DNA from: Micractinium sp. NFX-FRZ
Taxonomy: Eukaryota; Chlorophyta; Trebouxiophyceae; Chlorellales; Chlorellaceae
Direction: 5' to 3'
Length of the DNA stretch: 64,000 nucleotides
Assembly (NCBI GenBank): GCA_029339195.1
Contig: JAPTJF010000091.1
Coordinates: 96,037 to 160,036 of the forward strand
Positions 32,999 through 43,662 of the stretch are shown here, piece by piece; position 1 is the first letter of the stretch, and each line of letters opens with the position of its first letter. A program made the position numbers and the translations under genes. A model generated the notes under the pieces. It was not told where the DNA came from and did no database searches. It worked only from the letters and a program-made list of their open reading frames with translations.

Positions 32999-33693
32999 GG
33001 CGGGCCCCTGACTGCCCAGCAGCAGCCGGCCTTGTCGCCGCGGCCTGCCGTGTTCTGTGTGCGGCAGCGGCAGCAGCTGTGGCACCTTGGCTCCTGCGGC
33101 ATAGGCTGCCGCCCTCGGCGACGCCCCCGTGTGGCGGCAGCAGCAGCAGCGATTTCATGCTCCCCTCTCTGCGCCCCCTCCCTTGCTCGTGTGGGCGCCC
33201 CTCTCCCCAGTTTTTCGCGGCACCATTGCGCCGCTCCCGCACCGGCCGGCCACGCTAGCGCAGCGCTGAGCGCGGCCTCCGCGTGGCGGCGGGGCGGCAG
33301 CGGCGCGCCGCTCAGCACTCGAGAGCCAGGCTCCCATTCCCCCCTTTCACGAGCCGCCAAAATGAACTGCCTTCACAACCCGTTGTTGGTTTGCACTTCG
33401 CGCCCCACATTGCATTGCTCGTTGCTTGTTCGTTTTTCCCTCCCCCCCTCCCCCCCTCTCTCGGCTAATCCCAATTGCTACACCAGTCACCCCCCTCCTT
33501 GCAACGCATGCATGTTGCAGTTTGCAGACTGTGGTAGTTTGGCAGTTGGCTTATAGGAGCAGACGTGGGTGTGGGAGCCACCTGGCAGCAACGTCGGGCG
33601 GCGGCGGCAGCGGTTGAAAGGAAGCTGGGGAGGGTCATGGCATGCCTTGCGGCCTCCCCGCCGCCAGTGGCCCACTTCCTCCAACTCGCAATC
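32999..33693. other. Intergenic: bL12m 3' region and M16 peptidase 5' region
   Basis: The region contains a pyrimidine-rich block (33430-33470) and the likely promoter and 5' UTR of the next gene. In-frame upstream ATGs at 33565 and 33640 could extend the M16 protein; they are not used here because the family starts close to the MEEQ position. Confidence 0.5.
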
Positions 33694-36600
33694 ATGGAGG
33701 AGCAGCACAGCGCTGGAGGGCTGGAGGGCTCGCAGCCCGTGATCATCACTCCCCGAGTCGATGACTGCAAGTACAGAATTCTCCAGCTGCCCAACGGGTT
33801 GAAGGCGCTGCTGGTGCACGATGCTCAGGCGGATAAGGCGGCAGCTGCCTGCGACGTGAGCGAGGGTTTTGTCGCGCGCTCTTGTGCGAGTGTCGGCGCT
33901 TCACTGGGCGCCACGTCGGGCGTCAGTGGCGCCTGAGCAATGAGGAAGGCGGGGATGCGGCCCCAGCGGCGGCAATCCGTCCAAGGCACCCCGCTGCCCA
34001 GCTGCGCCGCCGCTGCCGCTCCTCGTCTCTATCTGCCGCTTCGTCTCCTCCATCCCCTGCTGCCTGCTGCTTTGAATTTAATATGGTCTGCGCCCCGCAG
34101 GTGCGGGTGGGCAGCCTGAGCGACCCTGATGATGTCCCCGGTCTGGCGCACTTCACAGAGGTGTGGCGGGTGGGGCGGGCGGGCGGGCGGGCAACCAGCT
34201 GCCCCATGCGCACAGGCGGGCAACCGGGCGGTGATATGCCAGTTGTGCCGTGATCAGAGTAGCTGGCAGCAGGGGCTTGGCTTGGCTCCTGCCTGGAAGC
34301 ATGTTCCCCCAGCTGTGCCTTTGCTCATTGCCAGCTGCAGGAGGGCATGGCTGTGGGTTGGTAGACCCACTCTCAACACTTGCCTCCCCTACCCCCGCTC
34401 CTCCTGCACCCAACACCCACCAACCTCGCCAGCACCCTCCTCTTGCCCCTGCCCGCTGCTCCCCCCCGCCCGCCTCCCCTGCAGCACATGCTGTTTTACT
34501 CTTCCGAGAAGTATCCCCAGGAGGATGAGTACAGGTGGGTTCCTGCTGGGGGGCGCCAGGGTGTGCCAGGGTTGGTGGGATGAGGCCAGTTGCTGTGGCT
34601 GACTAAGGTGGGCCCCCCTGCCGCCTGCCCCCGCCTGGACTGGCATGGTTGCCTTCGCCCACCTTCCACCTCCACCCTGCCCACCCCCTGCTTACCCCCT
34701 CTCCCGCCCCTCTCCCTCCCCCGCGTGCAGCAAGTTCATTTCCGAGCACGGCGGCCACACCAACGCCTACACCAGCTGCGAGAGCACTAACTACCACTTT
34801 GACGTGAACTGGGACGCGCTGGAGGCGGCGCTGGACAGGTGGGCGGTCATGCTGTGTTGTGCTTGCGGGATGACACGTGTTGTGCTTGTAACAATAGATG
34901 ATTCGGGGGGGGGGGACGCCCTGGAGGGTGGGTGGTGCGTGATTGACACGCCCCGGAGCCGGCGCTGGACAGGTACGTGAGTGTGTATGTTGGTAGGTGA
35001 GTTTTTGTTTGTATTTTGGTAGGCGTGCTTTCTTGTGCTCGTGTGATGGTACGTTCTTGTGCTCGTAACTTAGAGATGATGCAGGGGATGCGCCGGAGGC
35101 GGTGCTCAGCAAGTGCTAATGCTTTGTGGTGTGCATGCTGACAGATGGACCGGTCGGAGGCGAGGCTGGGGAGGGGTCGATTGCATGGTGCCGCTTGCAC
35201 GACAGCGCACATGGCAGTGTGTGGGGCACCCACACCCACACACACACGTGTCCTCCGCAGGTTTGCCCAGTTCTTCATCTGCCCCCTGATCTCCGCCGAC
35301 GGAGTGGACCGGGAGGCCAAGGCGGTCGACTCAGAGTGAGGCGGGGCACAGGAGGGAGCGTGTGTTTGCATGCTGTGCCTTGCTTAGAGGAGGGATTAGA
35401 TAGGGGAGGGGTGTTACCAATTGGAGGGGGTGGAGGGAGGGAGGGAAGGAGGGTACCGGGGCAGCAGCCATGCATGCCGCCCTGCTGACCGGGACCCCTG
35501 CCTTGCCTCGCCCCGCACACCCGCCCCTGCTCGCTGCCCACCAGTACGCTCCTCACCCTGTGCTGCCCCACTACACACCTTCCAGGCACGCAACACACCC
35601 CTACACCTCACCCCGTCCTTCCCCCACCCGCGCACCCCCCCTGCCACCTGCCAGGCACGGCAAGAACCTGAACAGCGACCCCTGGCGCAAGCTGCAGCTG
35701 TGGAAGCACACCGCCAACCCGGGCCACCCGTTTGCGCGGTGCGTGCGGGGAAGGGGTTTTAAGGCATGATGCTGGGGCATGCAGGGGTGGCTGGGCGGCC
35801 TGCCCTGGCTTGCCTGGCCTGCTGACGGAAAGCCACCTGCCTGCCTGCCTGCCTGCCTGCCTTCCTGCCCGCCTGGAGTGCCACTTGTTGCCCCGTCTCA
35901 GCCACTTCCCACGCACACTGCAGGTTCAGCACCGGCAGCTTTGACACGCTGATCACGCTGCCCAAGCAGGCGGGGATCGACCCGCACGAGCGGTGAGGGC
36001 AGGGCGGCAGCAGGGGTGCATGTGTGTGGGCGAGGCAGCCGGCTCTAGACAGGCCGCGCTCCCTGCCCGCCCATCGCCACGCTGCCGCCTACACACCGCC
36101 TCCCCCTGCCTCTTCGCTCTCCCTGCCTCTCTCCCTATCAACCTGAGCCCCCGTTTGTGTTGCTGCCCCCACCCCACCCCAAACTACCCCACCGCAACTC
36201 TTCCCTCCATCCTGTTGCCCCCCTCCCCCCCTCCCTCGCTCCCTTCCTGGCAGCATCAAGCGCTTCCACGCGGAGCACTACTCAGCGGGCCTCATGCGCC
36301 TGGTGGTGGTCAGCAGGTGGGGGCGGCTGCTTGTGTGGTGTGGTGTGGGCAAAGGGAGGGGCAATTGGTGTGCCTGTGTTGGTCATGGGCGGCATGGGAG
36401 GGTGGGTGGGACCTGTGTGCCAAACCCACCCGGCTGTTCCCGGTTTTTTCATCTCCTTCCTGATGCAGGCACCCCCTGGATGAGCATGAGCGCAACTCCG
36501 CTGCAAAATGTTTGCCACTGGCACATGCGACATTCGTTATGGTGTTCACTTGTTCTGCTGCTCACCACCTGCCACCCTGTGCAGGCACTCCCTTGGATGA

Positions 36601-39600
36601 GCTGGAGCGCAAAGAACAATTCTGCTGCTAGCACATGCCTTACAGTATGTCTTTTGCTGTTCACGTGTTCTGCTGTCATCTTCCCTCCCCCCCTCCCACC
36701 CTATGTGCAGGTACCCCCTGGGTGAGCTGCAGCGCAAGGCTCTGCTGCCAGCACATGCGGCAGTTTTTCTTCCTGTTCACCCCCTTGCCCCCCCCCCCCC
36801 TCCCCTTCCCCTGCTGTGCAGGCACCCCCTGGATGAGCTGGAGGCGATGGTGCGCGACAAGTTTGCCGCCGTGCCGGACGCAGGCATCCCGCCCCCCGCC
36901 TTCTCTCCGGATGCCGTCACACAAGAGCAGGGCGGCCTGCTCATACGCATGGTGCCGGAGCGGGACGGTCACAGCCTGGAGCTGCAGTGGCCCACCGTCC
37001 CCGAGCAGCAGCACTACCGGCAGGCGCCCTCCCACTACGTCAGCCACCTGCTGGGGTGAGCTGGGGGTGTGGGGCGGCAGGGTTTTAAGGCGCAGGGTAG
37101 GGGCATGCTGGGCAGCCGCGCGGGATCCGTGCCACCCAGCACGGGCCCCTCTGCCCTTCCTCCCTGCCTGCCTGCCTGCCATCCTCCCACGTCTCCCTGC
37201 CCCCTTTTTCACTCTCCCCGTTTGCCCAATGCCCCCCGGCAGGCACGAGGGCGAGGGCAGCGCGTTTGCGCTGCTCAAGGCACGCGGCTGGGCCACAGGC
37301 CTGGTGGCTGGAGAGGCGGGGACAAGCTACAGGTGGGGGCTTGGGGGGAGGGCACTCTTGCCAGTCCATTACCAGCAGTGTTTGCACCTTTTGGGGGTGC
37401 TTGCCAACCAGAGCTGACGCACGTGCGTGTTTGCCGCTGCAGTGCCTGCAGTGCCTGCTCCTTCTCCACGCTCCCCTCCGCATTGGCCTCACAGGCATAC
37501 ATGGTGTGTGTCCGCTCCATCAGGCTTACGTGGAGCAGAATCGAGGTGGCACATCAGCTAACCGGTGCCCTGCTCCCCTTGTCGTGTGCCCCCCTTGTTG
37601 TGTGCCCGCCTCCCTGTTGCCTGCAGCGGCCGCTCCTTCTTCATGTGCCGCATCGACCTGACGGACGAGGGGCAGGCGCACGCCAAGGAGGCGGCAGCCG
37701 TGGTATTCCGGTGAGCAGCAGGCAGGCCTGGGCCTTGGGCAGGCCTGGGGCTGGGGGGGGCGCGCGATTGTTTGTTGCTTCAATGCTACAAGTGGCAAAC
37801 TCACTTGGTGCCAGTGTGGGTGGCAGCGTTACACACATGCATGTTTTGCCTGTGCCCAGGCGTGGGGGAAGGCCGGCACAGCAGCCGCAGCAGACCACCA
37901 GACCACCTGTAGCTTGAGTGCCCGCCTCCATGCTCCCATTTGCTGCGCCACCTGGCATATGCAGCTACCTGGACCTGCTGCGCCAGCCTGGCGGCGTGAG
38001 CAAGCAGATCTGGGACGAGATGCGCCAGCTGTCGGGTGAGCTGGGCGCTTGGAAGGGGGCCCGGGCACTGGTTTTTTGGGCTGGGGATGTGCTGTGCAGT
38101 CACCTAGGCCGTGAGATGACATCCGCCTGCTGTCATGTGGGAGGGGCGGTGCGGGTGTCCGTCAGGGCAGGTGCAGGTGAAAGGTGAAGAGCTTGGAAAC
38201 CAATGCCCCCGCCCCCCGCTGCAGAGATGCGGTTCCACTACCGCGACAAGCAGTCCCCCTACAGCTACGCATCCTCGCTGGCACACTCCATGCAGGTGAG
38301 GGGCTGGCTGCCGCCTGCCTGCCATGTGCATGTGCCTGCCATGTCATGCCTGCGGGGGCTCTTGCTTATGCGGCTTGCTTCCAATGTGTCACGTAGGGCT
38401 GCACCTCCTCTGCTGCACCGGGTTTACCGCGTTCCGCGTCATGGCACTGCTGCCGGATGCACCCTTGCTTAGCCGCCGTGCACCGCCGGTGCCCGCCCTC
38501 CCTGCCCTCTGCCCTTGTAGCGCAGGTGTACAGCGGCCGAGATTGGCTGCTGGGCTCCTCCTCAGCCTGTACTGCCCCCACACTGACAGCATGTACTGCC
38601 TGCCCACTTGTTGTACCGCAGGTGTACAGCGACCCCGACCTGCTGCTGGGCTCCTTTTCGGTTCCGATTGAATACGATGAGGCACTCATACAGCAGGTGT
38701 GAGGGTGTGGGTGGCTGGGGGTGAGGGCATAAGAAGGGGCAGGTGCTTGCGCACAGCATAGTGTACGTCACCCTCAGGCAGCGCACAATGTGTCAACCAT
38801 GGGAGTGGACTAGCAAAGAGCAGAGCGAGGCACTGCCCTGGATCTGCTCCCCACCGCCCCCGCCAGCCCCGCTCCGCTGCGTCCCCGGCCCCCATCCCGC
38901 CGCACCTCCTCAGGTTGCGTCTGACCTCACCCCCACCCACGCACGCGTGCTGTGGTCTGACTGGTCAGCAAAGCGCGTTGCCGGCCTGGCTTCACCGCAC
39001 CGCCCTTTCCCACCCCACTCCCAACCCCCCCAGGTTGTGGGGGACCTCACCCCCGGCAATGCGCGCGTCCTGTGGGCCAGCAAGACCCTGGAGGTGGGCG
39101 GGTGGCCGGTTGTACTGCATGTGGAGGGGTGGGGCAGTACGAGTGCGGGATGCATCCTGCACCCCTTGCTTGCAGGCAGTGCTGCATGCTCCGCCCCCTG
39201 CATTGTCCCGCTCTCTGGTCCCTCCCCACACAACAGCTGTCGCCAGCTACTGGGGAGCCCTTGCAGGCCGAGTACGGCGAGCATGAGCGGTGGTGCACGT
39301 CACACAGTTCGGTTTCCTTCTCTGCACCACCACATTCCTCACCGTCCCGCCCTGCTGCCTCCTTTTCTGTGGCGCCCCTGCAGGCGGAGTGTGGAGAGAG
39401 CGAGCGGTGGTACGCCACCAAGTTTGGGGCAGGCCCGCTGCCAGAGGACTGGATGCAGGTGCGGGGGGGGGGGGGGGGGGTCATTGATGAAGCTGTGGCG
39501 CGAGTTAGTTGGGTGGGTGCAGTAGGTTTGATAGTGTTTGACGGAGTGCTGCGAGACTGCTTCCCACGCGTGCCTGCTGTCGTGTCGCCGTTGCTACCCT

Positions 39601-40860
39601 TCTCCCTCTCTCAAGTGCGTCCCTTACCCCACACTCAGTCCCACCCCGCTCTCATGCCCCGTGCACCAACCACCCCCTTGCCCTGCCCCGACCCTGCTGA
39701 CTGCACTGCAACAGGAGTGGCTGGAGGGCGCCCCGCTACCAGAGCTGCACCTGCCGCACAAGAACCCCTTCATCCCCGCCCGCTTCGACCTGCTGGAGGT
39801 GAGCGGACACTTCCTGCCTGTCCTGCTGCCCTGCCTTTGGCCATGTGTTTTGTGCCCCTCTAAACACTTGTCCCTCCACCCTTGCCTTTTGGGCCCTGTG
39901 TTTGCATCTCCTACCAGACCACCCCTCCACACTTTACCCAGCGGAACGCCCCTCGAGGCATCCCACTCCTGTCCCTGCCGGCCTGCCTACCTGGCCTCCA
40001 CTCCACTCCAACCCAACCCAACCTGCGCCCCCGCCTTTCTGCCTGCCCGCCCCCCCGCCCGCAGGAGAGCACGCCCCGCCCAGCTGTGCTGCTGGACAGC
40101 CCCATGGTGCGCGTGTGGCACCGCTCCGACCCATCCTTCCAGATCCCAAAGGCCGTGCTCTACCTGCACCTCCAGCTGGCGGGTGGGGCGGGCGGGGCGG
40201 GCGGGCGGGGGAGGATGAGGTTTTAGAAGTCGCTGGTGTGGGGGGGCAGCTGGAGACAGCGGGAGCGCCGGGGCAACCCATCTGCCCTCCTGCAGCACCC
40301 CCGCGTCCGGCCCGCCTGCCAGCCCGGCAGCCCACAAGGGCTGCTCCCTCCCGGCGCCACATCCCACCCCGCTGTACGGCCTCCACTGCCCCACCCCACC
40401 CCTGTGCCAATCCCAGAGAGCTACGCATCCCCCGAGTCTGCCGTGCTCACCCAGCTGTATGCGGCGCTGCTCAACGACTATCTCAGCGAGGTGGGTGCCG
40501 GGTGGGTGGGAGGGATGCCCTGCCGGCGACGGGGGTTGTCAGGGGCGGGGCAAGGAGGAGCCCCTGCCGCCGCCCCCGAGGCCCCCGCCAGGCCCCCGGC
40601 CTGCGCCATCCCTTCGTCAACATATCACTTTGCTCCACCCCACCAGCCCCCAATATGCTCTCCCTAGTTTGTCCCCACACACCCATCTCATGCCTCTCCC
40701 CACTGCGCCCTCCTGTGCCAGGTCACCTACCCAGCTGAGCTGGCGGGCCTGCACTACGGGGTGCGCGCCACCGTGGCGGGCCTCCTCATCTCCGTGTACG
40801 GATACAACGACACGCTCACCACACTGGCGCAGGTGGGTCGGGGTGGGGCGGCAACAGATG

Positions 40861-40940
<80 letters not shown>

Positions 40941-43628
40941 ACTCGCAAGCGTGGGCGTGCTGGCAGGGCCTGGCGGTTTGGAGCTGATCGGATGTAGGCA
41001 CTGGGCAGGCAGCCCTTCGTGTTGTGTCGGCTGCAGGCTGAGAGCGCTAGAGCGCGCGCCAACGGCCTGTGGGGCCCGTGCGTGCCATGCCGCGCTCGGC
41101 GCCGCCACCTCTGCAACCAACACCACACACTCCCCCCTCAGCACCCCCTCTGCCCCCCCTGCCCCTCACCGCCCACACCACGCACCCCTACCTCACTCTC
41201 CCTGCCCCTCCGTGCCCCTCCCGCCTCTGCACTGCCTGCCTGAGCGCAGACGGTGCTGGACCGCGCTCTGTCCTTTGAAGTCCACCCCGACCGGTTTGCG
41301 GTGGTCAAGGAGAAGAAGCGGCGCGACTTTGCCAACATGAAGTGAGCCACGCCCCTCTTTTCTGCCCTCTGAGCTGCCTGCCGTGTCCTGCACTTGGTTG
41401 GGATGGGGGCATCTGAATGTGCACACTGTAGGATGCACAGCCTTGGGGACGTGTGCAGCTGGCACATGGGTTGCTTTGCTCTGCCCCCACCTGTAGCATT
41501 CCACCGACCATATGCGCCGCCTCCGTGCCAGCCCTGCTGTGCCCTGCTGTGCCTGCGCCCTGCTGAGCAGACACAAGCAGCCGTGCACTACCTACTTCAG
41601 CGACACAATTTGCTGTTGTCTTGACTGCGCCCTGCCCTGCTGTGCAGGTACGACCAGCCCTACCAGTACGCGCTGTACAACTTTGGGGTGCTGTGCGAGG
41701 CCAAGCGCTGGTGAGCCGACCCGGCTGGCAAGGGGCCCTGCTGCGCTTGGCTGCCCGGCTGCTGCTGCAGAACAGGGCTGGCGGCCTAGCTGGCCGCCAG
41801 CGCTGCCGAGCCGGCATCCCCAGCCGGAAAGCTCCCGCCCGCACCTTCCACCCGGCCCCCTGGCTCTTACCCTGCCCTCGCCTGCTGCTGCACCTGCCTC
41901 TTCCGCTGTGCAGGCTGGCGTGTGCCTGTCACACTCCCGTGTGCGCCCTCCCTCACCACCCCACCATCACTGTGCCGGCATTGGTTCCCTCTCGTGCAGG
42001 CATGTGTCGGATTACGAGGCAGTGCTGCCGGGCATTGATGCCGAGCAGCTGCAGGTGGGTGGGGGATGGGGGGTGCCAGCACCCAGGCCCAAGGGGTGGT
42101 GAGCTTTGGGGCCTGAGCTCCTGAGAGCTTTGGGGTTCAAGCTTCTGGGGGCCTCTCAAGGCCCGGCTGCGTGTGTGCTAGTAGCACCTGCGTCCTTGCC
42201 CGCCTATCCAGCCCCGCCTGCCCTGCCTGCCTGCCCCCTGGCTTGCTCATCCCTTTGACCGCCCCGTCCCGCCCCTCTGCCCTCACTTCCACCACACCCT
42301 CGCCCCTGCTGCCCCCCGCAGGCCTTCTACCCCCGCCTGTACAGCCGCTGCCAGGTGGAGATGTATGCTGCCGGCAACATGCCCGCCCCGGCCGCCCTCG
42401 ACTTTGCCGCCTCGCTGGAGCAGCAGCTGCGCGAGAGGTGGGGGCAGGAGGTGCTGCTGGGACACAGGGGTTGGGGTGCTGCCTGGGGTGCTGCCTGGGG
42501 TGCTTGCCGAGAGTTGGGGGTGGGACGCAGGGGTTGGCGTACAGCAGCTGGGGCGCCTTTTGTCTGGGGCACCGCCCGCCCTCCCTCCCTCTCTCAGCTG
42601 CTGAAGGACCCGCCTGCCCCGGTGCCTACCAAGCTCCCTCCTTGACTTGCCACTGTGGCCCCATTATGCGCGTCAGGTGCGGCGCCCGCCCGCCCTTCCC
42701 CTCCCAGCTGAACGACCAGCGCGTGGTGGCGCTGCCGCGCGGCCGCCCCGCGCTGCACACCCAGCCGGGCCCCAACCCCGCCAACGGCAGCTCATCCGCG
42801 GTGGCGGCCTTCCAGGTGTGCCTCTGTTTGGGCAGGTTTGAGTGCGTCGCGCAGCAGCAAGTGGTGTCGGGCGCGGGCGATGTGGTGTTAACTGATCTGG
42901 CAGTGCTGGCAGTGACCGTGGTGGGTGGTGGGGCAGGGTGCGCCTGCTGGCCTGCTCTGCGCATTGCCAACGACAGCTCATCGGCGGTGGCGGCCTTCCA
43001 GGTGTGTTGGCGGAGCACCTGCGATGCATCAGCAAGCCCCGCCCTGCCCTCGCCTTCTGCTCTGCTTTGTAGCCCCCCCTCGTCATCCCTCGACTCCCAC
43101 CTCTGGCAACACAGTCGCTGCTTGAGTTGCTCAATCCGACAACACTTACATACATGCGTGCATGCATGCATACATACACCAGTATACTGCATGCACTCAT
43201 GGCTTTCACAAGTGCAGGTGGGCCCCGACGACCTGCGCCTCAACGTGCTGGCAGAGGTGGTGACGCAGATCGGCAAGCGGGACGCCTTCCACCAGCTGAG
43301 GACGGTGGAGCAGCTGGGGTGAGGCCACCCGGGGGAGAGGAGGGGGCACGACAGGGGAGGCGGGGGGGCACTGCTGACCTCTGCCGCCCCAACTACCACC
43401 CATCCTCACCTCCGCCTGTCCCCGCCGGAACCCCCTCCTTCATGCTGCGTTCCACCACCCTCTCGTGCTGCATCACGCCAGCAAAAGCTATCCGGCTGGC
43501 GTACCTACATTCGTAATCTGCCTGCCTCACCCCAACCCTCCTCCTGACTCCCCCCTGCAGCTACATCACCTTCTGCACCGCCTACTGGATCCTCACCGTG
43601 CGCAGCATACTCTTCATCGTGCAGGCAA

Positions 43629-43662
<34 letters not shown>

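Noticed and set aside
33565..33693. Upstream ATGs giving a 43-residue longer M16 protein
   Set aside because: The extension is possible as a targeting sequence, but family members start near MEEQ; kept as an alternative only.
38911..39302. Decoy exon starts of M16 exons 15 and 16 as mutually exclusive exons
   Set aside because: The copies lack donors at the position where the real exons end and degrade into intron-like sequence, so a swap would not give a full-length exon. RNA evidence could still overturn this.
40816..41128. Long THTHTH / CVCVCV frames
   Set aside because: Produced by the TG microsatellite in an intron of the M16 gene.
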